Both the position numbers and the translations under genes were made by a program. Of a DNA stretch of 64,000 nt, positions 52,697 to 63,977 are shown in pieces; the stretch's first letter is position 1; each line of letters starts with the position of its first letter. The notes beneath the pieces were generated by a model. That model searched no databases and was not told the DNA's origin. It saw only the letters and a program-made list of their open reading frames with translations. The DNA comes from Pseudomonas entomophila (GTDB taxonomy: Bacteria; Pseudomonadota; Gammaproteobacteria; Pseudomonadales; Pseudomonadaceae): the NCBI RefSeq assembly GCF_013523125.1, contig NZ_JAAMQJ010000015.1, forward strand, positions 37,626 to 101,625, in the 5' to 3' direction.

Positions 52697-53399
52697 GCGC
52701 GGCCAGCAGGTAGCCACTCCCCCGTACGGTGCGGATCAACCGCGCCGGCCGGTCCACGTCGCGCAAGCGCTGACGCAGGCGGCGCACGGCCATGTCGACC
52801 ACGCGGTCCAGGGGCATCGGCTCGCGGCCACGGGTCACGTTGCCGATGGTGTCGCGGTCGAGGATCTGCTGCGGGCGCTCGAGAAACAGCTTGAGCAGGG
52901 CGAAGTCCGCCCCGGACAGCAGCACTTCCTCGCCATCGCGGTGGAACAACCGGTGGCTGACCGTATCCAGGCGCCAGTCGTCGAAGATCAGCACTGCCGA
53001 GCCGGTGTCGCGGGCGAACGACGAACGACGCAGCAGGGCCTTGATGCGCGCCTGCAACTCCCGCGGACTGAAGGGTTTGCCCAGGTAGTCGTCGGCCCCC
53101 AGCTCCAGGCCGATGACCCGGTCGGCCTCGTCCGAGCTGGCGGTCAGCATGATGATCGGTACCTGGCCGCGCCGAGGATGCTGGCGCGTCCAGCGGCACA
53201 GGCTGAAGCCGTCCTCGTCGGGCAGCATCACGTCCAGGATCACCAGGTCGCAGTGGCCCGTGTCGAGGGCCTGGCGAAAGGCCTGGCCATCGGCGACGGC
53301 GTGCACCTCGAAGCCGGCGCGGCTGAGGTAGGTGTGCAGCAGTTCGCGAATCTCCTGGTCGTCATCGACCAGCAGAATCGAATGTCCGGCAGTGCTCAA
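52677..53399 (-). CDS. gltR: Response regulator GltR of the glucose regulon
   Basis: 240 residues starting at a TTG (LSTAGHSILLVDDDQEIREL). OmpR/PhoB family: receiver with the phosphorylatable Asp in LVILDVMLPDEDGF and conserved Lys in DDYLGKPFSPREL; winged-helix DNA-binding C-terminus ending RTVRGSGYLLA. The TTG is preceded by AGAGGGA at good spacing and gives the usual length; the next in-frame ATG would remove the receiver's acidic pocket. Paired with gtrS; 29 bp after glk. Confidence 0.93.
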   Translation of the reverse strand: MSTAGHSILLVDDDQEIRELLHTYLSRAGFEVHAVADGQAFRQALDTGHCDLVILDVMLPDEDGFSLCRWTRQHPRRGQVPIIMLTASSDEADRVIGLELGADDYLGKPFSPRELQARIKALLRRSSFARDTGSAVLIFDDWRLDTVSHRLFHRDGEEVLLSGADFALLKLFLERPQQILDRDTIGNVTRGREPMPLDRVVDMAVRRLRQRLRDVDRPARLIRTVRGSGYLLAAHVSTGR

Positions 53400-53428
53400 C
53401 GGTAATTCCCTCTGACAAGCACGCGGGT

Positions 53429-54403
53429 CTACGCCCGCTGTAATCCGTGTTCGAGCGATTGTTGCAAGGCAACGCCGGCCCCGAGCAGACCGGAGAACGG
53501 CGCCGTCACCAGCCAGATCGGGATGCCATCGAAGTAATCGCTCATCACCCCCTTGTCGCACAGGCTGTCGGCGAAGCCGCTCTGGCGGAACAACTCGACG
53601 AAGCGCGGGATGACGCCGCCGACGATGTACACCCCGCCGCGGGCGCCGAGGGTCAGCACATGGTTGCCGACCACCCGGCCGAAGAAGCGGCAGAACTGCT
53701 CGATCACCGCCAGTGCCCGGGGCTCACCCCCGAGCGCGGCATCGGTGATCTGGGCAGGCGAGTCGTGCCGGGGCCGGTCGCCGTCCAGGGCGCACATCGC
53801 CTCGTACAGGCGTACCAAGCCACCGCCGCTGAGCACGTGCTCGGCGCTGACATGACCCAGGCTGGCGTGCAGCTGCTGATGGATCGCCGCTTCGCGCACG
53901 TTGCTCACCGGCAGGTCGACGTGGCCACCCTCGCCAGGCAGCGCCAGCCAGCGGCGCCCGTCGAGGTGCAGCAGGCCGGCCACGCCCAGGCCGGTACCTG
54001 GCCCGATCACCAGCGCCGGTCGCGTCAGGTCGGCCTGGCCGTCACGCATCGACTGGTACTCGTCCGGCGCCAGGCAGGTCATGCCCAAGGCCATGGCCGA
54101 GAAGTCGTTGATCAGCAGCAAGTGCTCGACGGCCAGGCGCGTGCAGAAGGCATCGCGCTGGATGCGCCAGGGGTTGTTGGTGAAGTGGAATTCGTCGCCT
54201 TCGACCGGCCCGGCCACCGCCAGGCACACGGCCGCCAGGCCACCGCGGGCAATGCCCTGCTGTTCGAGGTACAGCTCGATGGCGTCCTCGACGCTGTCAT
54301 GTTCGGCGGTCGGAAACACCTGCACCGCGTGCAGTCGATGATCTTGCCAGAGCGCGAAACGTGCGTTGGTCCCTCCGATGTCGCCTACCAGCAGGGCTGT
54401 CAT
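53429..54403 (-). CDS. glk: Glucokinase
   Basis: 324 residues; phosphorylates glucose with ATP. Bacterial-type Glk with phosphate-1 motif [47 protein letters not shown] and the zinc-less [11 protein letters not shown]. Its ATG overlaps the stop of edd by four bases. Supplies glucose-6-phosphate to Zwf. Confidence 0.96.
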   Translation of the reverse strand: MTALLVGDIGGTNARFALWQDHRLHAVQVFPTAEHDSVEDAIELYLEQQGIARGGLAAVCLAVAGPVEGDEFHFTNNPWRIQRDAFCTRLAVEHLLLINDFSAMALGMTCLAPDEYQSMRDGQADLTRPALVIGPGTGLGVAGLLHLDGRRWLALPGEGGHVDLPVSNVREAAIHQQLHASLGHVSAEHVLSGGGLVRLYEAMCALDGDRPRHDSPAQITDAALGGEPRALAVIEQFCRFFGRVVGNHVLTLGARGGVYIVGGVIPRFVELFRQSGFADSLCDKGVMSDYFDGIPIWLVTAPFSGLLGAGVALQQSLEHGLQRA

Positions 54404-56226
54404 TCCAGATTCTCCAGGGCCGAAGTGAAGGCGCTGGCGCCCTGCTCCGCCGAGCTGAAGGCCACGCGCATGAAGCCAAAGAGCTCGCGCCCGCACCCCA
54501 GGTCGTTCCCGGTGGGTGCGGGTGGCATGTCGCGTGCGGCCAGTTCCTCGGCCGACACCAGGACCTGCAGCGTGCCTTCGGCGCCGTCTACGCGCACCCT
54601 ATCACCATCGCGGACTTTTGCCAGCAGGCCACCGTCATAGGCTTCCGGGCAGACATGGATCGCCGCCGGAATCTTGCCGGAGGCGCCGGACATGCGCCCG
54701 TCGGTCACCAGCGCGACCTTGAAGCCGCGGTCCTGCAGCACACCGAGGAACGGGGTGAGCTTGTGCAGTTCCGGCATGCCATTGCAGCGCGGCCCCTGGA
54801 AGCGCACCACGGCGACGAAGTCGCACTCCAGCTCGCCGGCCTTGAACGCGTCGGCCAGCGATTGCTGATCGTGGAAGACCCGCGCCGGGGCCTCGACCAC
54901 CCGGTGCTCAGGCGCCACGGCCGATACTTTCATCACGCCCCGGCCCAGGTTGCCCTGCATCACCCGCAGCCCGCCTTCGGCGGAGAACGGCCGCGCCACC
55001 GGGCGCAGGATGCTCTCGTCGAGGCTGTCCCGCGGCCCGTCGCGCCAGACCAGGCGCCCTTCGTCGAGAAACGGCTCCTGGGTGTAGCGACGCAGGCCCG
55101 GACCGACCACGGTCTGCACGTCGTCGTGCAACAGACCGGCGTCGAGCAGTTGGCCGATGAGGAAGGCCATCCCCCCGGCGGCCTGGAAATGGTTGATGTC
55201 GGCCTTGCCGTTGGGGTAGACGTGGGCCAGGGTCGGCACCACCTCGGACAGGTCGGCCATGTCCTGCCAGGTGAGTTGCAGGCCGGCCGCCTGGGCCATG
55301 GCCGGCAGGTGCAAGGTATGGTTGGTCGAGCCCCCGGTGGCATGCAGGGCGACGATGGCGTTGACCATCGACTTCTCGTCGACGATCCGGCCCAGGGGTG
55401 TGAACGTGCCACCGGCCTTGGTCAGGCGCGTGACCTGCCGCGCGGCTTCGGCGGTGAGCGCGTCGCGCAACGGTGTATAGGGGTTGACGAAGGAGGCGCC
55501 AGGCAGGTGCAGGCCCATCACTTCCATCAGCAGTTGGTTGGTGTTGGCCGTGCCGTAGAAGGTGCAGGTGCCCGGGCTGTGATAGGACTGCATTTCCGCC
55601 TCGAGCAGTTCTTCACGGCTGGCCTTGCCTTCGGCGTAGCGCTGACGCACGTCGGCCTTTTCCTTGTTGGACAGCCCGGAGGGCATGGGACCGCCTGGAA
55701 CGAAGACCGTCGGCAGGTGCCCAAAGCGCAAGGCGCCCATCATCAGGCCGGGGACGATCTTGTCGCAGATGCCCAGCAGCAACGTGGCGTCGAACAAATT
55801 GTGCGACAGCGCGATCGCGGTGGACATGGCGATGACTTCACGGCTGGCGATCGCCAGCTCCATGCCCGGTTCGCCCTGGGTCACGCCGTCGCACATCGCT
55901 GGCACGCCGCCGGCGAACTGGCCGACCGAACCAATGTCGCGCAGGGCCTGCTTGATCTGCTCGGGAAAGTGCTGGTAGGGCTGATGCGCCGAGAGCATGT
56001 CGTTGTAGGCCGAGACGATGGCGACGTTGGCGGCGTTCATCAGCCGCAGGCGTTGCTTGTCCTCGCCCCCGCACCCGGCCACGCCGTGGGCGAAGTTGGC
56101 GCATTGCAGGCTGGCGCGGACCGGGCCATCGCTGGCGGCGGCATCGATCAGCGACAGGTAACGCTCACGCGTACGACGACTGCGAGCGATCAGTCGCTCG
56201 GTAACCTCAAGGATGCGCGGGTGCAT
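54400..56226 (-). CDS. edd: Phosphogluconate dehydratase
   Basis: 608 residues; [4Fe-4S] enzyme of the IlvD/Edd family that forms KDPG from 6-phosphogluconate. Cluster-ligand cysteines lie in [12 protein letters not shown] N-terminal context (VAGCGGEDK), [13 protein letters not shown] and [12 protein letters not shown]-terminal [23 protein letters not shown] is typical. First gene of edd-glk-gltR-gtrS, divergent from gap with a HexR-type palindrome in the gap. Confidence 0.97.
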   Translation of the reverse strand: MHPRILEVTERLIARSRRTRERYLSLIDAAASDGPVRASLQCANFAHGVAGCGGEDKQRLRLMNAANVAIVSAYNDMLSAHQPYQHFPEQIKQALRDIGSVGQFAGGVPAMCDGVTQGEPGMELAIASREVIAMSTAIALSHNLFDATLLLGICDKIVPGLMMGALRFGHLPTVFVPGGPMPSGLSNKEKADVRQRYAEGKASREELLEAEMQSYHSPGTCTFYGTANTNQLLMEVMGLHLPGASFVNPYTPLRDALTAEAARQVTRLTKAGGTFTPLGRIVDEKSMVNAIVALHATGGSTNHTLHLPAMAQAAGLQLTWQDMADLSEVVPTLAHVYPNGKADINHFQAAGGMAFLIGQLLDAGLLHDDVQTVVGPGLRRYTQEPFLDEGRLVWRDGPRDSLDESILRPVARPFSAEGGLRVMQGNLGRGVMKVSAVAPEHRVVEAPARVFHDQQSLADAFKAGELECDFVAVVRFQGPRCNGMPELHKLTPFLGVLQDRGFKVALVTDGRMSGASGKIPAAIHVCPEAYDGGLLAKVRDGDRVRVDGAEGTLQVLVSAEELAARDMPPAPTGNDLGCGRELFGFMRVAFSSAEQGASAFTSALENLE

Positions 56227-56406
56227 GATGACTCGACTCCAGGCTGACGTTCAGGGGCGGTCTTGAGCGTCCGGCTCGCACATCGTCAGGGCTGAGAAGC
56301 ACATGCCCGGACCATCGGTAAGCCTGAAGTGCTCGACTGCTCGTTGTAGGTTTGATAAAAATTCTGCCACTACCGGGGCTTGTTTTCTATCATTGAACGA
56401 ATAATC

Positions 56407-56421
56407 TTGTAATTCCAACAA
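56407..56421. promoter_or_regulatory. HexR operator between edd and gap
   Basis: TTGT-AATTCCA-ACAA, an exact match to the TTGT-N7/8-ACAA site described for P. putida HexR. It lies 66 bp upstream of gap and 181 bp upstream of edd in the divergent promoter region. Confidence 0.8.
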
Positions 56422-56486
56422 CAAAATCGTTTCAGTGACGCGACATTCTTGTCACAGCTTTCTTCCCTTCGCCAGAGGTATCGCCC

Positions 56487-57491
56487 ATGACCCTTCGCAT
56501 TGCCATCAACGGATTCGGTCGTATCGGACGCAACGTCCTGCGCGCACTCTACAGCCAGGGCTACCGCCAGGACCTGCAGGTGGTCGCCATCAACGACCTC
56601 GGCGACCTCGCGGTCAATGCCCACCTGCTCAAGCACGACAGCGTACACGGCCTGTTCGACGCCGAGGTGCACGTCGAGCAGGACAGCCTGACGGTCAATG
56701 GCGATCGCATCGCGTTCAGCGCCATCCGTAACCCGGCCGAACTGCCATGGCGCGACGAACGCATCGATGTGGTGTTCGAATGTACCGGGCTGTTCACCGA
56801 CCGTGACAAGGCCGCGGCGCACCTGACTGCCGGGGCAGCCAAGGTCATCGTTTCGGCACCGGCCAAGGGCGCCGATGCGACGATCGTGTACGGGGTCAAC
56901 CATGACCAGTTGCGCGCCTCGCACCAGATCATTTCCAACGCGTCCTGCACCACCAACTGCCTGGCACCGGTGGCCCAGGTGCTGCACCGCGAATTCGGCA
57001 TCGAGCATGGCCTGATGACCACCATCCATGCCTTCACCAACGACCAGGTGCTGATCGATGTCAGCCACAAGGATCCCTACCGTGCCCGCGCCGCCACCCA
57101 GTCGATGATCCCGAGCAAGACCGGGGCGGCCGAAGCGGTGGGCCTGGTGCTGCCGGAACTGGCCGGACGCCTGACCGGGATGGCGGTGCGCGTGCCGGTG
57201 ATCAACGTGTCGCTGGTGGACCTGACCGTGACCTTGGAGCGTGAGGCCACGGTCGACGCGGTGAACCAGGCGCTGAAACAAGCCAGCGAGCATTCGCCGG
57301 TGCTGGGCTACAACACCTTGCCGCTGGTGTCCTGCGATTTCAATCATGACCCTCGGTCGTCGATCTTCGACGCCAATCACACCCGCATCAGTGGCAGGAT
57401 GCTCAAGGTCATGGCGTGGTACGACAACGAGTGGGGGTTCTCCAACCGGATGCTGGACACCTGTCTGGCGGCGTGGCGTGCGGGTGAGTGA
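56487..57491 (+). CDS. gap: Glyceraldehyde-3-phosphate dehydrogenase, type I
   Basis: 334 residues. NAD-binding start [21 protein letters not shown], nucleophile in [17 protein letters not shown] (cysteine near 153), and the C-terminal [16 protein letters not shown] motif. It lies divergent from edd and shares its HexR-type operator, as for the gap-1 gene of P. putida, which processes glyceraldehyde-3-phosphate from the Entner-Doudoroff route. Followed by a REP pair and the convergent pcaT. Confidence 0.96.
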   Translation: MTLRIAINGFGRIGRNVLRALYSQGYRQDLQVVAINDLGDLAVNAHLLKHDSVHGLFDAEVHVEQDSLTVNGDRIAFSAIRNPAELPWRDERIDVVFECTGLFTDRDKAAAHLTAGAAKVIVSAPAKGADATIVYGVNHDQLRASHQIISNASCTTNCLAPVAQVLHREFGIEHGLMTTIHAFTNDQVLIDVSHKDPYRARAATQSMIPSKTGAAEAVGLVLPELAGRLTGMAVRVPVINVSLVDLTVTLEREATVDAVNQALKQASEHSPVLGYNTLPLVSCDFNHDPRSSIFDANHTRISGRMLKVMAWYDNEWGFSNRMLDTCLAAWRAGE

Positions 57492-57568
57492 TGCATGCCG
57501 AGAAGAAGGGTTGAGGTAGGAAGCGGGCCGGATCCTTCAGCGACAGGATCCGACCACGCGTCGCCTGT

Positions 57569-57658
57569 ATCGCGGGCAAGCCCCCACCTATGAATGAGCT
57601 GCGCCGCAGAAGGATAGGCCGCCGCACGTCCATGTGGGAGCGGGCTTGCCCGCGATGG
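57569..57658. repeat. Pair of inverted REP elements (BIME-like)
   Basis: Two copies of a Pseudomonas-type REP core in opposite orientation: 57569-57588 (ATCGCGGGCAAGCCCCCACC) and 57633-57656 (GTGGGAGCGGGCTTGCCCGC). They lie between the convergent gap and pcaT genes. Confidence 0.85.
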
Positions 57659-57701
57659 GCTGCAAGGCAGCCCCGTGCCGCTCAGAGCCGTACTCTGCAC
57701 C

Positions 57702-58991
57702 TCAATGATCGTGGTGCAGGTACTCGGCCTGCTTGGGCAGCCGCAGGCTGAACAGGAAGGCGATCGCCATCATTGCCGTGACGTACCAGTAGAAGGTGTT
57801 CTCCATCCCCAGGGACTTGAGCCCCAGCGCCACGTATTCGGCCGACCCGCCGAACATCGCATTGGCCACCGCATAGGCCAGCCCGACACCCAGTGCACGC
57901 ACCTGCGGCGGGAACATCTCGGCCTTCACCAGGCCGCTGATGGAGGTGTAGAAGCTGACGATGCACAGCGCCAGGCTGACCAGCACGAAGGCCATGAACG
58001 GGCTGCTCACCGTCTTGAGCGCCATCAGCAACGGCACGGTGAACACGGTGCCCAATGCGCCGAACAGCAGCATCGAGGTACGCCGGCCGATCCGGTCCGA
58101 GAGCATGCCGAACAGCGGCTGCAGGCACATGAACAGGAACAGCGCGCCGGTCATGACGAAACTGGCGTCCTTGGCGTGCATGCCTGCCGTGTTGACCAGG
58201 TACTTCTGCATGTAGGTGGTGAAGGTGTAGAAGATCAACGAGCCGCCCGCGGTGTAGCCCAGCACCGTGACGAACGCGGCGCCATGATTGCGGAACAGGC
58301 CGGCGACGCTGCCGGCTTCGGCGCTCTGCCGGGTTTCCGCGCTGCTGGTCTCCTTCAGCGAGCGGCGCAGCATCAGCGAGATCAGCGCGGCGATGGCCCC
58401 GACCACGAAGGGGATGCGCCAGCCCCAGGCCCGCAGCTCGTCCTCGGTGAGCACCTGCTGCAGGATCACCACGACCAGGACCGCCAGCAACTGCCCGCCG
58501 ATCAAGGTGACGTACTGAAACGAGGCAAAGAAGCCGCGCTGCCCGCGCAGGGCCACCTCGCTCATGTAGGTGGCGGTGGTGCCGTACTCACCGCCGACCG
58601 ACAGACCCTGGATCAGCCTCGCCACCAACAGCAGCAGCGGCGCCCAGGCCCCAATGCTGGCGTAGGTCGGCAGGCAGGCGATGACCAGTGAGCCGAAGCA
58701 CATCATCAGCACCGAAATCATCAGCGAATGCTTGCGCCCCCGGCGATCGGCGAGCCGCCCGAAGATCCAGCCGCCGATCGGACGCATCAGAAAGCCGGCG
58801 GCGAATACGCCGGCGGTGTTGAGCAGTTGCACGGTCGGGTTGTCCGAAGGAAAGAACACCGGCGCGAAGTAGATGGCGCAAAAGGCATAGACGTAGAAGT
58901 CGAACCACTCCACCAGGTTGCCCGACGAGGCGCCCACGATCGCGAAGATGCGCTTGCGGCGCTCGTCCTGGGAATAAGGCATTGAAGTCAT
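57702..58991 (-). CDS. pcaT: MFS transporter of the MHS family, probable beta-ketoadipate permease PcaT
   Basis: 429 residues with 12 membrane helices. Metabolite:H+ symporter family signatures are visible: N-terminal [18 protein letters not shown], the loop-2 motif [14 protein letters not shown] and the [14 protein letters not shown] and [12 protein letters not shown] segments. KgtP-like proteins import dicarboxylates; the position next to pcaF and pcaR supports PcaT of P. putida, which carries beta-ketoadipate. It starts with a GGGAG ribosome site. A TATAAT lies 20 bp upstream, giving it its own promoter despite being 75 bp after pcaF. Confidence 0.85.
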   Translation of the reverse strand: MTSMPYSQDERRKRIFAIVGASSGNLVEWFDFYVYAFCAIYFAPVFFPSDNPTVQLLNTAGVFAAGFLMRPIGGWIFGRLADRRGRKHSLMISVLMMCFGSLVIACLPTYASIGAWAPLLLLVARLIQGLSVGGEYGTTATYMSEVALRGQRGFFASFQYVTLIGGQLLAVLVVVILQQVLTEDELRAWGWRIPFVVGAIAALISLMLRRSLKETSSAETRQSAEAGSVAGLFRNHGAAFVTVLGYTAGGSLIFYTFTTYMQKYLVNTAGMHAKDASFVMTGALFLFMCLQPLFGMLSDRIGRRTSMLLFGALGTVFTVPLLMALKTVSSPFMAFVLVSLALCIVSFYTSISGLVKAEMFPPQVRALGVGLAYAVANAMFGGSAEYVALGLKSLGMENTFYWYVTAMMAIAFLFSLRLPKQAEYLHHDH

Positions 58992-59010
58992 GGTGGGGTG
59001 CTCCCGAATA

Positions 59011-59016
59011 ATTATA
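59011..59016 (-). promoter_or_regulatory. Candidate -10 element of pcaT
   Basis: TATAAT on the minus strand, 20 bp before the pcaT ATG, in an AT-rich 75-bp gap. The -35 region at 16-18 bp has no consensus match. Confidence 0.45.
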
Positions 59017-59066
59017 GTGTGAGTCTAGACATAACTAGTAACAACACCGTTCCGCAGGGCAGGGAC

Positions 59067-60269
<1,203 letters not shown>

Positions 60270-60398
60270 CGTGCTTCTCCTGCCTGTCGGCCATGAGGCC
60301 AGATGGACAGCAGAATAGTGAGAGGATCTCGAGCGCTACAATCCAGCCACCGCATCTGTGGGCGGTTACCGAACACATTCAGCGCTTCTACCCCTAAG

Positions 60399-60415
60399 CG
60401 AGCGTAAGACGCTCG
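60399..60415. other. 7-bp hairpin after pcaR
   Basis: CGAGCGT-AAG-ACGCTCG, 20 bp beyond the pcaR stop on the minus strand. No T-run, so it is at best a weak terminator in the 165-bp pcaR-pcaF gap, where the pcaF promoter must also lie. Confidence 0.4.
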
Positions 60416-60434
60416 GGCCGCTCCCGGTTGCCGT

Positions 60435-61310
60435 TCAGGCGAACAGCTGCGCGCACAGGTCGCGACTGGCAGCCAGCAGGATGGGCAGGAACCGCTGCTC
60501 GAGTTCGCCCCGCGTCACACGCCCGACATGGGTACTGACGTTGAGCGCGGCCAGCACCTGCCCGGAGGCGTCGTACACCGGCACGGCAATCGAACGCAGG
60601 CCTTGCTCCAGTTCCTGATCGACCACGCACCAGCCCTGCTCGCGGACCTGTCGAATGCACGCCAGCAATGCAGCAGGCTCGTGCAGGGTGCGACTGGTGC
60701 GCGGCTTCATGTCGGCCCGCTCGAGATACTCTTGCAAGCTGGCATCGTCCAGCGCGGCCAGCATGATACGCCCCATCGACGTGCAGTACGCCGGCAACCG
60801 CCCACCCACCGACAGGTCCACCGAGATCAGCCGCTCGACGGTGGCCGACCGGGCGATATAGAGGATGTCGTCGCCTTCGAGCGTGGCCATGTTGGCCGCT
60901 TCGTGCAATTGCTCGCTGATGCGATCCAGGTAGGGCTGCGCAGAGACGGCCAGCGGGGTCGACGACAGGTAGGCATGGCCCAGCGTCAGTACCTTGGGCA
61001 ACAGGGAATAGGTACGCCCGTTGGTGGTCGCGTACCCCAGCTTCATCAGGGTGTGCAGGCACCGTCGCACGGCCGCGCGCGGGATTTCGGTCCGGTGGCT
61101 GATCTGTGCGATGGTCAGATGACGCTTACGCTCCTGAAAGGCCTGGATCACCGCCAGCCCGCGGGCCAGCGACGTCATGAAATCCGGGTCGCCCGTGAAG
61201 GCCTGGATCCGCTTGGCGGGCGAAGCGACGATCGGTGGGGCTAGCCCAACCGCCACGGGAGGCGCCTGCGGCACCGGATCGCAGGGGATGGCCGGCTCTT
61301 GTTCGTTCAT
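60435..61310 (-). CDS. pcaR: IclR-family regulator PcaR
   Basis: 291 residues. N-terminal winged HTH (about 45-110; SLARGLAVIQAFQERKRHLT, EIPRAAVRRCLHTLMKLGY) and a C-terminal IclR effector domain (about 115-285). PcaR activates pca genes with beta-ketoadipate and represses its own gene. The neighbouring pcaF, pcaT and the operator 26 bp upstream (61336-61367) support the name. A proline-rich N-terminal extension (PCDPVPQAPPVAVGLAPP) precedes the HTH. Confidence 0.93.
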   Translation of the reverse strand: MNEQEPAIPCDPVPQAPPVAVGLAPPIVASPAKRIQAFTGDPDFMTSLARGLAVIQAFQERKRHLTIAQISHRTEIPRAAVRRCLHTLMKLGYATTNGRTYSLLPKVLTLGHAYLSSTPLAVSAQPYLDRISEQLHEAANMATLEGDDILYIARSATVERLISVDLSVGGRLPAYCTSMGRIMLAALDDASLQEYLERADMKPRTSRTLHEPAALLACIRQVREQGWCVVDQELEQGLRSIAVPVYDASGQVLAALNVSTHVGRVTRGELEQRFLPILLAASRDLCAQLFA

Positions 61311-61837
61311 GCGTCACCTCGAAGCGCTTGGTTTGTGCGATTATCGGACAATCGACCGATAATCGCAATTGACCGGCGATACATTTGCTTATACCTTGAG
61401 TGGGCCCATGTGGCTTCTTTGGAGAGACTGGTCAGGTACCCACCGTGGAAGTCCCTAGGCACGGCCTTGCTCCGTGGCGAGGCCGTCTCACCCTCTCTTC
61501 TGCTATTTCAGAACTTTCCTACAAACAACATCTCATATGATCATGAGCGATTGATTGATTGCAGACTGTCGAGCCCTCAACTTCGCCGCTGGCCCGATAC
61601 AATGAAGACCTTCATGGAACAGCGGTGGGCAGAGTGGCTATAATCGCCAGCGCGCCTTGCCATGACGCTTGAATGCCTGGATCCAATCCAATCGTTCGGA
61701 CGCTCGACGCAGCGCCCTGTCGAGAGGCGCCTGCCGCCTCCAATCTTGTTTGAACCGAGTTGCTACGACACGTTGTTTGCCTTGGCCACGTAGCCGCATG
61801 CCGTCTGCATGCAGTCGCCAGGCTTCATTAATGATCG
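61311..61837. other. 527-bp intergenic region between pcaR and the 70-residue ORF
   Basis: Holds the PcaR operator at 61336-61367, a TATAAT at 61639-61644 on the plus strand, a short hairpin (CTCGAC 61703-61708 / GTCGAG 61719-61724) and the repeat GCATGC-CGTCT-GCATGC at 61797-61813. The ~190 bp between the TATAAT and the next ATG could be a long 5' leader or a small RNA; I cannot match either to a known family. Confidence 0.4.
61336..61367. promoter_or_regulatory. PcaR operator upstream of pcaR
   Basis: Perfect 12-bp inverted repeat TGCGATTATCGG / CCGATAATCGCA with an 8-bp spacer, 26 bp before the pcaR ATG. Each arm contains the CGATAATCGCA core reported for PcaR sites in P. putida, so it fits autorepression. 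Confidence 0.8.
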
Positions 61838-62050
61838 ATGGATACTACTGTGACGAAAGATGAACTGCGCGCCGAACTCGAGCGTCAGGCCGACCGTTAC
61901 AAGGATGTGTACGGTGGCGAAGTCACCACCTATGCCGCTCAACCGGAACCTGAGCGCAAACCGTGGCGCAAACGCTCCACGGTCCAGGACCAAGTCTTCG
62001 CTCAAGAGTTGGAGAAGATGGAGAAAGAGTTACGGGACGACAAGCTCTGA
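61838..62050 (+). CDS. Small conserved hypothetical protein, 70 residues
   Basis: Highly charged, helical protein: [21 protein letters not shown] ... ending [21 protein letters not shown]. No cysteine, membrane segment or recognised domain. An ORF of this size precedes the phosphate transporter in P. putida, as I recall, which supports a real gene. No clear ribosome site precedes the ATG; an in-frame GTG four codons later is an alternative. It lies 302 bp before pit on the same strand. Confidence 0.6.
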   Translation: MDTTVTKDELRAELERQADRYKDVYGGEVTTYAAQPEPERKPWRKRSTVQDQVFAQELEKMEKELRDDKL

Positions 62051-62352
62051 AGGTGCCCTTCCCGTAACGCATCGCTCGATGGCCCTTTCGAGCATGCGCT
62101 TCGTGCAGGGCTGACCTGTAATTTGACAAATTTCATGTCTTTTTTCGGCGCTGTCCCAGTAGTTCATTTTGCTCCGTTTGGCGACACATTCGCTGGCGAT
62201 CGAAACGACTCATGGCGCGATCGGCCTGAACCGAAGACCCGTGACCTACCCAGCCCCCAGGCCTCGGTTCGTCGCCGGTTGCTTCAGGGGGGGATCGATT
62301 GCCAGGGTTTTCTGGCATAATCCGCCCCCCCTACGACCGCCAGACAAACTTC
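62051..62352. other. 302-bp region before pit
   Basis: Contains a -10-like CATAAT at 62316-62321, 32 bp before the pit ATG, within TGCCA-GGGTTTTC-TGGCA symmetry (62300-62317). No convincing -35 or Pho box. I see no other feature. Confidence 0.35.
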
Positions 62353-63825
62353 ATGATCGATTTATTCAGCGGACTGGATGCCTGGGTTCTGGTGAGCCTG
62401 GTACTCGCCGTCACCTTCGTGCTCGCCTTCGAGTTCATCAACGGTTTTCATGACACCGCCAATGCGGTAGCCACCGTCATCTACACCAAGGCCATGCCAC
62501 CACACCTGGCCGTGTTCCTGTCCGGTGTCTTCAATTTCCTGGGCGTGCTGCTGGGCGGCGTCGGCGTGGCCTATGCCATCGTCCACCTGCTGCCGGTCGA
62601 GCTGTTGATCAACGTCAACACCGGGCACGGCCTGGCCATGGTCTTCTCGTTGCTGGCTGCAGCCATCACCTGGAACCTGGGCACCTGGTACTTCGGCATT
62701 CCGGCCTCCAGCTCGCACACGCTGATCGGCTCGATCCTCGGCGTAGGTCTGGCCAATGCCCTGATCAACGACATTCCGTTGGGCGATGGGGTCAACTGGC
62801 AGAAGGCGATCGACATCGCCCTTTCCCTGGTGGTGTCGCCCGTGGCGGGCTTCGCGGTCGCGGCCCTGGTGCTGATCGGCCTGAAGTGGTGGCGCCCGCT
62901 GTCGAAGATGCACAAGACCCCGGAGCAGCGCCGCAAGCTCGACGACAAGAAGCATCCGCCGTTCTGGAACCGTCTAGTCCTGGTCATCTCGGCCATGGGC
63001 GTGAGTTTCGTGCACGGCTCCAACGATGGCCAGAAAGGCATCGGCCTGATCATGCTGGTGCTGATCGGCATCGTGCCGGCGCAGTTCGTGCTCGACCTGG
63101 GCAGCAGTACCTACCAGATCGAGCGCACCCGTGACGCCACGCTGCACCTGAGCCAGTTCTACCAGCGCAACGAAGCGACGCTGGGTGAGTTCCTGGCCCT
63201 GGGCAAGGCCAAGACGGGCGATCTGCCGGAGCAGTTCAGCTGCGACCCCCAGCAGACCGAGCCGACCATCACCGCCTTGCAGCGCACGCTCAAGGGCGTG
63301 ACCGACTATCACGCACTGCCGTCCGAGCAGCGCGTCGAAGTCCGCCGCTACCTGCTGTGCCTGGACGACACGGCCAAGAAGGTCGGCAAGCTGCCAGGCC
63401 TCGACGCACGCGAGAAGTCCGACCTCGAGAAGCTGCGCAAGGACCTGACGGCGACCACCGAGTACGCTCCGTTCTGGGTGATCGTGGCCGTCGCGCTGGC
63501 CCTGGGCCTGGGCACCATGGTCGGCTGGAAGCGTGTGGTGCTGACCGTGGGCGAGAAGATCGGCAAGCAGGGCATGACCTATGCCCAGGGCATGGCCGCC
63601 CAGATCACCGCGGCCTGTGCCATCGGCATGGCCAACGTGTTCAGTCTGCCGGTCTCGACCACCCACGTCCTGTCCTCCGGCGTGGCGGGCACCATGGTGG
63701 CGAACAAGAGCGGCCTGCAAGGCGGCACGGTGAAGACCATCCTGATGGCCTGGGTCCTGACCCTGCCGGCCTCCATGGGCCTGGCTGCCGGGCTGTTCTG
63801 GCTGGCGTCCAAAGCGCTGGCGTAA
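62353..63825 (+). CDS. pit: Pit-type inorganic phosphate transporter
   Basis: 490 residues with about ten membrane helices; proton-coupled low-affinity phosphate import. The duplicated PiT signature is intact: FEFINGFHDTANAVATVIYT in the N-terminal half and SFVHGSNDGQKGIGLIM in the C-terminal half, with the PASSSHTLIGSILG and PVSTTHVLSSGVAG motifs. A ~130-residue soluble loop (about 270-390) separates the halves. The ATG at 62353 gives MIDLFSGLDAWVL; the upstream extension is unsupported. No clear ribosome site. Confidence 0.93.
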   Translation: MIDLFSGLDAWVLVSLVLAVTFVLAFEFINGFHDTANAVATVIYTKAMPPHLAVFLSGVFNFLGVLLGGVGVAYAIVHLLPVELLINVNTGHGLAMVFSLLAAAITWNLGTWYFGIPASSSHTLIGSILGVGLANALINDIPLGDGVNWQKAIDIALSLVVSPVAGFAVAALVLIGLKWWRPLSKMHKTPEQRRKLDDKKHPPFWNRLVLVISAMGVSFVHGSNDGQKGIGLIMLVLIGIVPAQFVLDLGSSTYQIERTRDATLHLSQFYQRNEATLGEFLALGKAKTGDLPEQFSCDPQQTEPTITALQRTLKGVTDYHALPSEQRVEVRRYLLCLDDTAKKVGKLPGLDAREKSDLEKLRKDLTATTEYAPFWVIVAVALALGLGTMVGWKRVVLTVGEKIGKQGMTYAQGMAAQITAACAIGMANVFSLPVSTTHVLSSGVAGTMVANKSGLQGGTVKTILMAWVLTLPASMGLAAGLFWLASKALA

Positions 63826-63826
63826 G

Positions 63827-63862
63827 GCGGCAAGCGGCAAGCGGCAAGCGGCAAGCGGCAAG
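63827..63862. repeat. Heptanucleotide array (GCGGCAA)n, locus 3 left arm
   Basis: Five exact copies of GCGGCAA starting one base after the pit stop codon, followed by TAAGCGCCG and the inverse (CTTGCCGCT at 63872-63880). The last copy and the inverse form a 9-bp hairpin followed by TTTC, so it may also terminate pit. Confidence 0.93.
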
Positions 63863-63947
63863 TAAGCGCCGCTTGCCGCTTTCGGTTCAACCCTGCAAGC
63901 AAAATCACGCTTCCCCTCACGCATCCACGCTACCCCTCTGGCCTCTT

Positions 63948-63977
63948 CTTGCAGCTTGCCACTTGCCACTTGCGGCT
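63948..63977. repeat. Opposed degenerate heptad array, locus 3 right arm
   Basis: Four heptads (CTTGCAG, CTTGCCA, CTTGCCA, CTTGCGG), opposed to the left arm and degenerate, at the right edge of the window. The unit differs from locus 1/2 at one or two positions. Confidence 0.8.

Noticed and set aside
63827..63977. CRISPR array
   Set aside because: Unit is 7 bp without unique spacers; a microsatellite-like array.
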